NCBI GenBank assembly: GCA_942159475.1
Contig: OW804098.1
Coordinates: forward strand, 8,698,773 to 8,762,772
Origin: Sthenelais limicola
Taxonomy: Eukaryota > Annelida > Polychaeta > Phyllodocida > Sigalionidae
Direction: 5' to 3'
Length of the DNA stretch: 64,000 bases
This document shows, one piece after another, positions 21,070-31,583 of the stretch (its first letter is position 1; each line of letters begins with the position of its first letter). Under the pieces are notes generated by a model, which had not been told where the DNA came from, made no database searches, and saw only the letters and a list, made by a program, of their open reading frames with translations. The translations under genes were made by a program, and so were the position numbers.

Positions 21070-21354
21070 ATATTTAAGCCATATCAACAGGCATCATTTA
21101 TTCATGGTGACCGTTTCACAATTACAGCTCCAACCTTTTGCATACAGTCCCCGAATAACCGTTTTCCAACATGCGATATAGAGAGTTCAAAGACTTTGAT
21201 CAGCGCAAGTAATCAATATAATCTCTCTCGCTACACTGCGTTATAGGTAACAGTTGGTGAACCCTATATGACACCTTGACCTTGGGCAAAATTGATCGTT
21301 TGACCTGCGGGGCCCTGAGAAGCTCGGGCCATACAAATGATAAGTTATTACAGT

Positions 21355-21440
21355 GTATTATTGGTATCAAATCCATTCTCTGGGCCGTATTATCCATTCT
21401 CTGGGCCCTAGTATCCATTCTTCGGGCCCTATTATCTCCG
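21355..21440 (+). repeat. Short tandem repeat (ATCCATTCTCTGGGCC)
   Basis: Four imperfect 20-22-base units: ATCCATTCTCTGGGCCGTAT and variants with CTCTGGGCCCTA and TTCGGGCCCTA. Confidence 0.75.
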
Positions 21441-21516
21441 GCTCCAATTGAAGGATAATTGTATAAGTCATCCGAAACGGCCGATATTATTTATTGCCAG
21501 GATTGGCTCTGTATTG

Positions 21517-21591
21517 GGGGAGGGGGGAGGGGGAGGGGGGGGGGGAGGGGGGAGGGGGAGGGGGGAGGGGGGAGGGGGCTAGTCGTTTGTA
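21517..21591 (+). repeat. Poly-G/A tract
   Basis: About 75 bases of GGGGGA-type repeats on the plus strand with G-runs up to 11. A strong candidate for G-quadruplex formation and for assembly length error. Confidence 0.95.
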
Positions 21592-22094
21592 GGTTCGAGG
21601 AGTGTTTATTGTTAGTAGATTGTAATATTTACATGTAATTTTCACAAAATAAATTCTCAACGTATGACTTACCCCTGTATAACATCATTGTTGCCTTGTG
21701 TAATGTTTATACATGAACACTGCTTTGAAGTAATGTACAACTATATGAAATTTCTATGATTATTAATGGTTAATATGAAAGAGCACGGCGTCGACTCAAC
21801 TGTATTATATGTATTTTAATCATCCCTCAATTTCTTGTATTATCAATGCATATTGAGTATGGATATTGTTCTTATATTAATATGCTTATTTGTAAACTGT
21901 GGTTTATGTATACCTATGTTTAAAAAACTGGATTTATCTATCTCTTCTATGTTCGATAAAGTTATATAGTGGTAATGTAAACAACATCTGTACGCGAACT
22001 TTCATTACACTGAATTACGTAAAATTTTTCTCTAATAATTCAGGCTGTCCTGAGAATATTCGTGCTTTATGTATGGAAATGTTCATAGACCTGA

Positions 22095-22133
22095 ATAAAA
22101 TATTTTTAAATCAAATCAAATCAAATCAAAATA
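22095..22133 (+). repeat. Retroposon-like 3' tail, (AAATC)n
   Basis: GAATAAAATATTTTTAAATC followed by AAATC repeats. The sequence from about 21600 may be the truncated body. The 192-codon frame across here continues into F1 and looks accidental. Confidence 0.5.
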
Positions 22134-22243
22134 CATCATGCCGCTGTTTGTTAGATTTGGCTGAAAACAGCCCCTGTATTCATGCCGTCAATATGGATAA
22201 TATATTAAATGAGCTTGATAGATATTCCAACTTTGCTTCTGTC

Positions 22244-22485
22244 TTTGGAGATTTGCAATTTTCAGAAAATGTACAATCAGCAAATATATACATTTGGTAC
22301 GTTCTGCTAAATTACACAGAAAAATGTTCAATACTAGGTATATCTGAGTATATTTGGTATTGTCTTGATTCCAACAATCTGTTTGGTCATGTTCAGCAGA
22401 GTTTTGAACCTCATTTTTGTCTTAATTTTGGGTTATTTCAGAAGATTGGTGAAGGTGAATTGTACATTTTCAGGTGATTTCACCC
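22244..22485 (+). mobile_element. F1 MITE, subfamily D
   Basis: Left tip damaged (GATTTGCAATTTTCAG). Subfamily D is marked by TTGATTCCAACAATCTG, by TTTTGAACCTCATTTTTG, and by a right tip GATTTCACCC. Confidence 0.82.
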
Positions 22486-22572
22486 TTTAACCATGTCATA
22501 CCGTGGTATACATGAACCACCCTGTGCAGGCATCAGACACACAAGTTGATTATCTACATGGCGCACGTAAAA

Positions 22573-22806
22573 GGGTCAGATTATCAGAAAATGTACAATT
22601 CGGCTTCACCAATCCTCTCAAATAACCCAAATTTCAGACGAAAATAAAGCTCGAAACTCAGTTCACCCTAACCAAAGAGATTGCTAGAACCAATGCAATG
22701 AATATATACTCGAATGTACCAAGTATTGACCAAATTGTAGCCTAATTTAGCAGAACTTGTTAAATGTATACAGCTGCCAATTGTACATTTTCTGAAAATC
22801 TGACCC
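22573..22806 (-). mobile_element. F1 MITE, subfamily A
   Basis: Full-length; flanks AAAA and AAAG, a possible AAA(A) duplication. Confidence 0.9.
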
Positions 22807-22894
22807 AAAGGCTCTGTGGAGAGCACCACACATCAGGTGGATGCAGATAAAAGATGTACCGGACTCACGTGCACATTATCATATTATATATGAT

Positions 22895-23129
22895 GGGTCA
22901 GATTGTCAGAAAATGTACAATTGGCAGCTCAACACATTTGAGAAACTCTGCTAAATTAGGCTGAAAAATGATGAATACCAGGTATATCTGAGTATATTTG
23001 GTATCACATTGATTTAACGTATCAGTTCTGTTATGTTAAACTGCATTTTGAAGCTCATTTCTGTCTTAAATGGGGGTTATATGAGAGGATTGGTTTAGGC
23101 GAATTGTACATTTTTCGAAGATCCGACCC
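22895..23129 (+). mobile_element. F1 MITE, subfamily B
   Basis: Full-length; right end TTTTTCGAAGATCCGACCC. Only 14 bases separate it from the next copy. Confidence 0.9.
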
Positions 23130-23143
23130 GTATACATGAATAT

Positions 23144-23378
23144 GGGTCAAATCTTCCGAAAATGTACAATTCACCTTCACCAATCCTCTCAAATAACCCA
23201 CATTTCAGACGAAAATAAAGTTCAAAATACAGTTTAACCTAACCAAACAGATTGATACAATCAATGCAGTACCAAATATACTCGAATTTACCAAGTATTG
23301 ACCATTTTTTAGCCTAATTCAGCAGAAATTACTAAATGTGTACAGCTGCCAATTGTACATTTTCTGAAAATGTGACCC
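23144..23378 (-). mobile_element. F1 MITE, subfamily A variant, ATAT duplication
   Basis: Carries private variants shared only with the copy at 39404: CAGATTGATAC, CAATGCAGTACC, CAGCAGAAATTAC and a GTGACCC tip. ATAT at 23140-23143 and 23379-23382. Confidence 0.92.
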
Positions 23379-23690
23379 ATATACACCATATTAGCCTCCA
23401 GCCAAGACGACTGCACTTCGATCCACCAACACAGATTGGAATAAATTATTCAATTGCCTGCACTTCACCGGGAAGGCCAGAAATGCTTCTCCCTCCTCTG
23501 ATGGCATGATCTGTATTCTATTTGAACCCCAGCTTCCATTTGCAAATATTTATTTTTCTACCGATGCTGGAGTAAAAAATAAAAACACCTTCCGGGAGGA
23601 AGTCTGCCCGATCTTCAAAGGCTTCTCCTCGGGAGTCTCCATGGCAACGTATAATAGACCTTGATGGTGCGGATTAACACTGGTATATAT
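23379..23690. other. Unannotated stretch
   Basis: Unique sequence. It contains a small inverted pair (TTCCGGGAGGAAG, CTTCTCCTCGGGAG) but no recognisable gene. Confidence 0.45.
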
Positions 23691-23925
23691 GGGTCACATT
23701 TTCAAAAAATGTACAATTGGCAGCTGTACACTTTGAGTAAATTCAGCTACATAAGACTGCAATTTGGACAATACTAGGTAAACGTGAGTATATTCGGCAT
23801 TGCATTGATTCTAGCAATCTGTTTGGTTAGGTTGAACTGTATTTTGAACTTTATTTTCGTCTGAAATGTGGGTTATTAGAGAAGATTGGCGAAGGTGAAT
23901 TGTACATTTTCTGAAAACTTGACCC
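23691..23925 (+). mobile_element. F1 MITE, subfamily A
   Basis: Full-length; left end GGGTCACATTTTCAAAAAAT; flanks TATAT and TTATA. Confidence 0.9.
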
Positions 23926-24196
23926 TTATACCAAGGCCAATGAGTGCACTGCCTTGTCTACAAATAGCTATAGGCTGGAGCATACAGGAGGAGATGCGTA
24001 ACCATGTAAAGGAGGTAATTGGCAGAGGTTGCAGCGTGTTAATATATATACTCAGTCAACCAGTCCTGCAGTCGTGATTTGGGTTCACTTTTCACCCTCT
24101 TCTCCCTCCACCCAGTTATATTATAACATACCGTATTTACCCGTTCATAGACACATTTCCAATGGTGCTAGACCAAGCTTATATATATATATACAG

Positions 24197-24337
24197 AGAA
24201 TGGAACGAGCCGGTAATAATCGAAAATTTATTGGACAAGATTCGGCCGCATTTATAAGCACGATGCCATAGGCAGAGTGCTAATGTGGACAAATCCAGTC
24301 CAATAAATGTTTTATTATAGCCGACTTGTTCCATTCT
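24197..24337. mobile_element. Small single-copy hairpin MITE
   Basis: About 141 bases. AGAATGGAACGAGCCGG and AATTTATTGGAC at left face GTCCAATAAATGTT and CCGACTTGTTCCATTCT at right. It is embedded in (TA)-rich DNA. No coding capacity. Confidence 0.75.
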
Positions 24338-24739
24338 ATATTTATTATATGTGCATAGAATTTGATCATATATCATCAGATATCTCTGAAAAAATATTAA
24401 AGTAGTCTCAGAGAGCCCCGGTGCCCCACTGAGAACCCCGCTGAGAGCCCCAATAGTACAACGGTGCCCTGTCAGGCCTGTGTGATCATGCAGTATTTAC
24501 TTACTGACATTGTTGAATTAAAACCTTTATATCGCTGGTGTTTCTTGAGCTGCATTAATAAAGCTTATATCATTCGATAGAGAATTTAATTCTCTATTGG
24601 TGTGCTTCTTCTTATTATGTATTTGTTTCATTATAGTACCAGAATCACGGGTGGATTACCGATCGCTGGGGTTCGTGCAGCTTTCACTTTGTTGACATGC
24701 TTCGCGGAGACAGAGCTATTTTTAGACAACTACATTTTT

Positions 24740-24835
24740 ATGGTACGCGTACTATATGAATATTTTATAGCACCCTACTTATTGCACCTCTCATATGGAA
24801 TGTGCTCATAATAAATATATATATATTCGGGGAGG
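24740..24835. repeat. Dispersed repeat, partner of gap edge
   Basis: The reverse complement of this segment (from TATTTATTATGAGCACATTC to GGGTGCTATAAAATATTC) matches 6847-6933 beside the assembly gap. Confidence 0.65.
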
Positions 24836-25281
24836 GATTATATTCGGGGTAAGGATCATAGTGCTTAATTTCGCCAAAGTCTCAATACATAGACAAATGT
24901 CAAAGAGAATCCATGTACAGGTAGAAGTATGTTTTGAAGCGAATATTTGTAATATTGCTGGGTGTCATTCAATTGAATAAAATATGTATTTGTATTCTTG
25001 ATAATTTGATATGACATGTAATAGCATGAATAAGCCAATGTAATTAAACTATAGATGAGATTTACTGCTATAAATGTTAGGATTAAGTATTATAAAGTTG
25101 ACATTTTTCTATGTCATTATTATATATAGAGTATAGTATGAGTAATTACCTCAAGATCGTACGACACCGCTACAAAACGAACACTGAACTCTTAAGAAAA
25201 GAAAACGATCTAAGAATAAAATGGACGTCTATGTTTATTCACAGAAGGGCACAAAAATCCATTTTTCCGTTATTATATGAT

Positions 25282-25336
25282 TGTAACTGTATAAAAATGA
25301 GAAATAAAGCTAATACATACATACATACATACATAC
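25282..25336 (+). repeat. Retroposon-like 3' tail, (CATA)n
   Basis: ATGAGAAATAAAGCTAATAC followed by ATAC repeats. Upstream 25120-25280 may be a remnant body but shows no recognisable domain. Confidence 0.5.
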
Positions 25337-25370
25337 AGTGCTTAATTTAACATAAGAATGTGTCTACCCC

Positions 25371-25438
25371 AGGCTTATAACGGGACAGGCTTATAAATGG
25401 GGCCGGGCTTATAAACGGGGCAGGCTTATAAACGGGGA
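25371..25438 (+). repeat. GGCTTATAAACGGGGC tandem repeat
   Basis: Four imperfect units of 16-20 bases (GGCTTATAACGGGACA, GGCTTATAAATGGGGC and similar), ending in GGGGAAATACGGTAT. Confidence 0.8.
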
Positions 25439-25679
25439 AATACGGTATTGACAAGCATGATGCGATCCATTCAAGGTATACCCATGATGAATATGCGAGC
25501 ATCAATAGGGTTAGTTCATGACAATTGGCGAGGTAACGCGGTCAATGCGAATCGTCAGTGTGAATATATATGCAATTAACCGTGCTAAGTGATTTAACGT
25601 TCTGAGAAACAACCCTTCCAGTCTAATCTCTAGACAAGATCTAGATCCTGTTGTTTGGGGGTGGCCTTGTCATGTACAT

Positions 25680-25914
25680 GGGTCAGATTTTCAGAAAATG
25701 TACAATTGGCAGCTCTACACTTTAAGGAGCTTCTCCTAAATTAGGCTGAAAAATGATGAATACCAGTTATATCTGAGTATATTTGGTATCACATTGATTT
25801 AAAATATCAGTTCTGTTATGTTAAACTGCATTTTGAAGCTCATTTTTGTTTTAAATGTGGGTTATTTGGGAGGATTGGTGAAGGCGAGTTGTACATTTTC
25901 TGAAGATCTGACCC
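25680..25914 (+). mobile_element. F1 MITE, subfamily B
   Basis: Full-length with intact tips. Confidence 0.92.
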
Positions 25915-26053
25915 ATATGGATGTACTTTCACTTTTTACCTGTGTTTTACCTGTACGCATGGCAGGACTATGTCAAGAGGAGTGCACACTAACTAACTAA
26001 ATTCCCCGGAAGATATTTCTATACAAATTGATATGCACCCAGGGTCAATATAT

Positions 26054-26361
26054 GGGTCAAGTTTTCAGAAAATGTACAATTCACCTTCACCAATCCTCTC
26101 AAATAACCCACATTTAAGACAAAAATGAGCTTCAAAATGCAGTTTAACCCTTTAAGGACGGGAGGTATTGATATTCCATACAAATACTGCATTAATGCAG
26201 CCTCCCGTCCTTAAAGGGTTAACATAACAGAACTGATACTATAATTCAATGCGATACCAAATATACACAGATATACCTAGAATTGACGGGTTTTCAGCCT
26301 AATTTAGCAGAATGTACTAAATGTGTAGAGCTGCCAATTGTATTTTCTGAAAATCTGACCC
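26054..26361 (-). mobile_element. F1 MITE, subfamily B, host of a TTAA element
   Basis: ATAT on both sides (26050-26053 and 26362-26365). The F1 sequence ...GCAGTTTAA / CATAACAG... is split at its own TTAA. Confidence 0.92.
26148..26218. mobile_element. 71-bp piggyBac-like miniature element
   Basis: Perfectly bounded by TTAA (26144-26147 and 26219-26222). The ends CCCTTTAAGGACGGGAGG and CCTCCCGTCCTTAAAGGG are perfect complements; a second palindrome TGCATTAATGCA lies inside. CCCTTT tips plus TTAA fit the piggyBac superfamily. Confidence 0.93.
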
Positions 26362-26500
26362 ATATGTTAAGCTAAAGGAATGTATAGTCAAATAACCATA
26401 AAGGCAATTCATTCATTTTGGTATTTTCCACTCTAGTACCTTTTAGTGTCACTTTCAGGGTGGGAATTTTCTGCAATAATGAAAAGACATTGCTCACTAA

Positions 26501-27256
26501 AGGGCCGCCCACACCTGAGCGCCCGCCGATTTAACTTCTCCCGATCCGATTTAACTTCTCCCGATCCGATTTAACTGCTCCCGATCAAGAATTCTAAGGA
26601 ATTGTGGAGACCCACACCTGTGACGTTGACCCACACCTACCCAAATTCTCCCCGATTTGTGTCCCGATGTCTCCGATTTGTGTCCCGATTCTTATTTATT
26701 TAGGAATTAAAAAATATTTTTTAACTTTTTTTTTTCCAAATGGTCATAACTTTTTTTGCCCAAAGGTTACATCGTTGTGCCTGGCAGATCTGAAATCAGG
26801 AGATTCAGGAGATATAGAATCACTCAAAAAACGTCGTTTGGACTGCCAAACCAAAATTCACCCTCCCGATTTTCCATTTTTTGGATAATCGGGAGAGCCC
26901 TCCCGATGGCTCTGGAAGGCCTCCCGATGCATCGGGACAGTCCCTGACGCATTGGGCAGAGACCCAAACTAGGAAGCGATTATAAAAATTAACAGCCAAA
27001 ATCGGGACAAATCTATAATCGGTCAAAAATTGGATTAAACTCATCCCGATTGCTGAAAACCACCGCCGATTGGAGTATTTTAGCAATCGGGGGGACTCCC
27101 GAGTGATGAAATTATTCCCGATTGTACTCCCGATTGATCTGGACGGAAAATTAAATCCTAAAATGGATCGGGAGCAGTTAAATCGGATCGGGAGAAGTTA
27201 AATCGGATCGGGAGAAGTTAAATCGGTGGAAATCGGCTCAGGTGTGGGGGGGGGTT
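26501..27256. mobile_element. F3-type TTAA element, long form
   Basis: Left end AGGGCCGCCCACACCTGAGC after CTAA (a TTAA variant); right end TCAGGTGTGGGGGGGGGTTT before TTAA at 27257. Dozens of (T)CCCGATT / AATCGGGA words fill both arms, with GATTTAACTTCTCCCGATCC repeated near both ends. The T-rich middle and the open frames through the words look non-coding. Confidence 0.8.
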
Positions 27257-27340
27257 TTAAGCCACTCCGCCGTTAAATTAATCAGGTGTGATGATTTACA
27301 ATCGCGCCACATACGATACATTAAGGCCATATAGGCCTAT

Positions 27341-27360
27341 GTGATGTGTTTTAGGAAAAT
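27341..27360. mobile_element. F2 end fragment
   Basis: Only GTGATGTGTTTTAGGAAAAT is present, joined directly to an F9 copy. Confidence 0.7.
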
Positions 27361-27523
27361 TTCAATCTAAACATGTACATGTATAATGACTCAGAATTAG
27401 AGATGTATGAATGATAATTGTATTTTTATGCATCCATAAAACACAGTATGAACCAGGATCAAACGTATGATTTTAAGGTGTCGGTAGCAGATATGTTAAT
27501 GGCCTCTAACTTATATATTATAT
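27361..27523. repeat. F9 dispersed repeat, copy 2
   Basis: Near-identical to 3591-3757. Here it lies between an F2 end fragment and an F1 copy. Confidence 0.8.
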
Positions 27524-27527
27524 ACAT

Positions 27528-27763
27528 GGGTCAGATTTTCAGAAAATGTACAATTGGCAGCTGTACACATTTAGTAATTCTGCTAAATTAGGCTGTAATT
27601 CGGTCAATACTAGGTAAATTCGGGTTTTTATTCGGCATTGCATTGATTCTAGCAAACTGTTTGGTTAGGTTGAACTGTATTTTGAACTTAATTTTCGTCT
27701 GAAAATTGGATTATTTGAGAAGATTGGTGAAGTTGAATTGTACATTTTCTGAAAATCTGACCT
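27528..27763 (+). mobile_element. F1 MITE, subfamily A
   Basis: Full-length; right tip CTGACCT. It ends six bases before a complete F2 copy. Confidence 0.92.
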
Positions 27764-27769
27764 ATATAT

Positions 27770-28173
27770 CTGATGTGTTTTAGGAAAATGAGTCACAAGT
27801 CGCAAAAAATGGATTGTGATATATCATCATATTTGAAAAGATGAGATCTAACCGATTCCCATGATAGTAAACACTAGGACATGTAACAATAAGTATTTCT
27901 ATGTTTTAAGTTTGATATTTTTTTTTTTTAAACAAATGTTCGCAGTGTTTCTGGGTGGGCAAGTACCATTCAACTAACTAAATACACTCAATACGAATGC
28001 CTTCAAAACGCAAGGATATCTTAATACAACAAATCTGATACATGTATTGATACGACTTAAATCCCTAAACCCTACAAAGATCAGAACATTCTAACAAAGA
28101 GACCCTGTAAATAAACCACTTTGGAAAATATCATTTTTTGCGACTTATCACTCATTTTCCTGTAACACATCGC
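27770..28173. mobile_element. F2 MITE, ATAT duplication
   Basis: Tips CTGATGTG and CACATCGC; ATAT at 27766-27769 and 28174-28177. Confidence 0.88.
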
Positions 28174-28190
28174 ATATTACAGTATTATAT

Positions 28191-28401
28191 GGGTCAAGTT
28201 TTTAGAAAATGTACAATTTACCTTCGCCAATCCTTTCAAATAAGCCAAATTTTAGACGAAAATAAAGTTCAAAATACAGTTCAACCTAACCGAACAGATT
28301 GCTAGAATCAATGCAATGCCGACTATTCTCACATTTACCTAGTATTGTCCAAATTGCAACCTAATTTAGCAAAATTTGTACATTTTCTGAAAATCTGACC
28401 C
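28191..28401 (-). mobile_element. F1 MITE, subfamily A, internally shortened
   Basis: About 24 bases (the GTGTACAGCTGCC segment) are missing before the right end. ATAT abuts both tips. Confidence 0.9.
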
Positions 28402-28520
28402 ATATACTAAACGATGAAGCACCTTTTTAACGTTTGATTTCATATACAATCGCGCCTCGATACATTAAAGCCATATATTACAGTAGTGTTATACTAAACG
28501 ATGAAGCGCCTATTTAAAAT
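28402..28520. repeat. Local duplication (ACTAAACGATGAAGC)
   Basis: TACTAAACGATGAAGCRCCT and TTTAA-type words recur at 28406 and 28493, and CAATCGCGCC...GATACATTAA recurs at 28448 and 27300. Confidence 0.65.
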
Positions 28521-28706
28521 TAGATTTTATATGGACTGCGGGCGCGCATAGTAAATGATTTTGACTTCCCACTCGCATACTCCATCATTAAAAGCTCATT
28601 TATCTAAGAGGGTCCTTTATCAAGCACGGGTAAATTATTCCTGCTTAATTGAAAGAGCTTCATACACGTCAGGGACAATGGGGCCTTGTGCTAAACATGC
28701 TCCTAG

Positions 28707-28838
28707 AGTCAGGTCCAGACGGCCACATTCCTCGATTCCACATCCAGCGATAAGCTTAACCACAAGGCTAAGACTAAGGCTAAAAGTGTTAATGACCCCT
28801 AAAACTTAGGGGTACAAAACTGCCTTCTGAACCTGACT
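28707..28838 (-). mobile_element. F7 small MITE
   Basis: About 132 bases with inverted ends AGTCAGGTCCAGACGGCC and GCCTTCTGAACCTGACT. It is the reverse complement of 38051-38182. CCTAG lies next to both ends. Confidence 0.82.
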
Positions 28839-28893
28839 GCCTAGGTTATAGATCGGGGATTTAATATTAAAAACACATGATGAGCATTTAAAT

Positions 28894-29309
28894 GTGATGT
28901 GTTTAGGAACAAGAGTCACAAGTCGCCAAAAATGGATTTTGAGATATCATCATATTTGAGAAGATGAGATCAAGCCGATTCTAATGATAGTAAACAGTAG
29001 GATATATAATACATATACTTCTATGTTTGTATGTTTCAAGTTTGATATTTCTATTTTTTTTTAAAAAGTTTGCAATATTTTTGGGTGGATGAATAATAGT
29101 GAAGTAGCTAAATAAACTCTATAGGATGACCTTAGTAATGCATGAATATATTTAATACACAGTCTTGATATTTCGTACATGTAGTTATGCTACATCAAGG
29201 ACTAGACACCCCGAAGTTGAATCAATTCCAACAAAGAGATCTTGTAAATAAATGACCTTGAAAAATATCAATTTTCCGACTTGTGACTCATTTTCCTGAA
29301 ACACATCAC
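28894..29309. mobile_element. F2 MITE, AAAT duplication
   Basis: AAAT at 28890-28893 and 29310-29313, showing that F2 is not limited to ATAT targets. Tips GTGATGTG and CACATCAC. Confidence 0.9.
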
Positions 29310-29570
29310 AAATGATGAATATTAAAACTTTATCACGGGCAGACATATATGAAAGGAAGGGACACGAATATATATGACAGGGAGAAAGAGCAAGAGAACG
29401 ATGAACGAGTAGCGTGTGGGGGCAAAGATGACTGGGATAAGTGAGATGGAAGAAGGTGTCAGTGCAGAAAGAATGAGATTATTATAACTTATCATCAAGC
29501 CCGGTATATATAATGCGTCTGAACCACGCTCCGAATTATCAAGACAGAAGAGCAAAACACTCTAGGTCCA

Positions 29571-29787
29571 AACCCTCAGATCAGTTAAGAATGGTATGTC
29601 AGCTTACTTCACTAATCCGTTTCCTGGCCTAGGATTCGGCGTTTTAATGGGAATATAATGACATGTTGCGATTTTAATGGAATTATAATGACATTTTGCG
29701 GTTTTTATGGAATTATAATGACACTTTGCGGTTTGAGGCGAGAGGCTTTCCCTTCGTTTGAAGGGGCTCTCTCATGTTTGGGCTTTG
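29571..29787 (-). repeat. F8 dispersed element, copy 1
   Basis: Tips TCTAGGTCCAAACCCTCAGA and (complement) CCCAAACATGAGAGA form weak inverted ends. The interior has three GGAATTATAATGACA-type units and the palindrome-like CTTTCCCTTCGTTTGAAGGG. Copies at 38861 and 45929 lie in the opposite direction. Confidence 0.8.
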
Positions 29788-30228
29788 ACGAAAACCAGCA
29801 AGTGTTAATATTATATTGTAAGGTGGTTTGGTATTATTGTTTTTGACATGTAAAAACCACTCAAGTCGGCAACCTCGAGATTGCCATTAGTATTATTGTG
29901 TTATGAAATATTGATTGTTTGATATTTAAATTACTATGATCTAAGTCTGCTTGCTTGTGTTGATACACATTCTGGATTATATTGAAATCTGTCCTTTAGA
30001 TGAAAAAAAACGCTCACGGAATGTCATGGTTTGAAAGATGCGTCGGTGTTGGTTTTAAGATATATGTAATTTTGTTTACCTATGTCAGATCGGATATTCA
30101 TTATAATGATTACTATATTATGTATTCTTGTTACGTAATATTTTTTGCTGAATAAAAATATTTAAATACTATCAAGACAATTCTAGATTCAGAGCTAGTA
30201 TAACTCCCACATACAGGCATGCATGTAA
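29788..30228. other. Unannotated AT-rich stretch
   Basis: No family or exon recognised; AAAAATATTTAAATAC near 30157 may be a worn retroposon tail. Confidence 0.45.
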
Positions 30229-31125
30229 TAGGGAGATTCAGCAACCACAACGCACCAACACAACACTAACGCATCCACTAATAGGGAGATTTAGCAACGA
30301 CAAAGCACCAACACAACACCGTTGTGGGGATATTTCATAAGACCTGCAATGCAGATGCCCTCGGCCTAGTGCCTCTCGAGATTTCCCCACAACGTACAAA
30401 TAGTTAGTGGATGCGTTAGTGTTGTGTTTGTGCGTTGTGGCTGCTAAATCTCCCTATTACTGGATGCGTTAGTGTTGTGTTGGTGCGTTGTGGCTGCTAA
30501 ATCCCCCTATTACTGGATGCGTTAGTGTTGTGTTGGTGCGTTGTGGCTGCTAAATCCCCCTATTACTGGATGCGTTAGTGTTGTGTTGGTGCGTTGTGGC
30601 TGCTAAATCCCCCTATTACTGGATGGGTTAGTGTTGTGTTGGTGCGGTGTGGTTGCTAAATCTCGCTATTACTGGATACGTTAGTGTTGTGTTGGTGCGT
30701 TGTGGCTGCTAAATCCCCCTATTACTGGATGGGTTAGTGTTGTGTTGGTGCGGTGTGGTTGCTAAATCTCCCTATTACTGGATACGTTAGTGTTTGTGGT
30801 TGCTAAATCTCCCTATTACTGGATACGTTAGTGTTGTGTTGGTGCGTTATGGTTGCTAAGTCCCCCTATTACTGGATGCGTTAGTGTTGTGTTGGTGCGG
30901 TGTGGTTGCTAAATCTCCCTATTACTGGATGCGTTAGTGTTGTGTTGGTGCGGTGTGGCTGCTAAATCTCCCTATTACTGGATGCGTTAGTGTTGCGTTG
31001 GTGCGTTGTGGCTGCTAAATCTCCCTATTACTGGATGCGTTAGTGTTGCGTTGGTGCGTTGTGGTTGCTAAATCTCCCTATTACTGGATGCGTTAGTGTT
31101 GCGTTGTGGTTGCTAAATCTCCCTA
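30229..31125. mobile_element. MITE with amplified end: inverted and tandem 51-bp units
   Basis: The left side carries two units in one direction (TAGGGAGATTCAGCAACC, CACAACGCACCAACACAAC). The right side carries about 14 tandem units of the reverse complement (GGATGCGTTAGTGTTGTG, TTGGTGCGTTGTGGCTGC, TAAATCTCCCTATTACT). Between them a hairpin CGTTGTGGGGA...TCCCCACAACG (30323-30395) has an apex CTCGG...CTCTCG resembling the capped hairpins. The array begins and ends at TAGGGAG/CTCCCTA, so the unit is the element's own terminus. Confidence 0.85.
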
Positions 31126-31348
31126 CTGTCTCCACTGCCTTTTACCTTAGCGCATCGACAAACTGATTACACTAGCTTCGTGCCTAATGTGATTCAATAT
31201 TCTAGCAAGAGGAACTCATGGTTCAAGATTGGTGATGTGAGGAAGGCTTCATGTCTGCAGACCAGGTAGTTAATGTGTAAAGTGGAACTAGCAGCAGCCA
31301 GTCCGCCTGTCCTTGTCACGCACACGGACTGCCACTTCTAACACACAT

Positions 31349-31583
31349 GGGTCATATTTTCAGAAAATGTACAACTTGCAGCTGTATACATTTAGTAAAT
31401 TCTGTTAAATTAGGCTGCAATTTGGTCAATACTAGGTAAATTCGAGTATATTCGGCATTGCATTGATTCTAGCAATCTGTTTGGTTAGGTTGAACTGTAT
31501 TTTGAACTTTATTTTCGTCTGAAATCTGGGTTATTCGAGCGCATTGGTGAAGGCCAATTGTACATTTTCTGAAAATCTGACCC
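31349..31583 (+). mobile_element. F1 MITE, subfamily A
   Basis: Full-length; left end GGGTCATATTTTCAG; flanks ACAT and ACAA. Confidence 0.92.

Noticed and set aside
21899..22477. Open frame of 192 codons
   Set aside because: It runs from AT-rich retroposon-like sequence through an (AAATC)n tail into an F1 MITE; no domain, and the second half is F1 sequence in frame.
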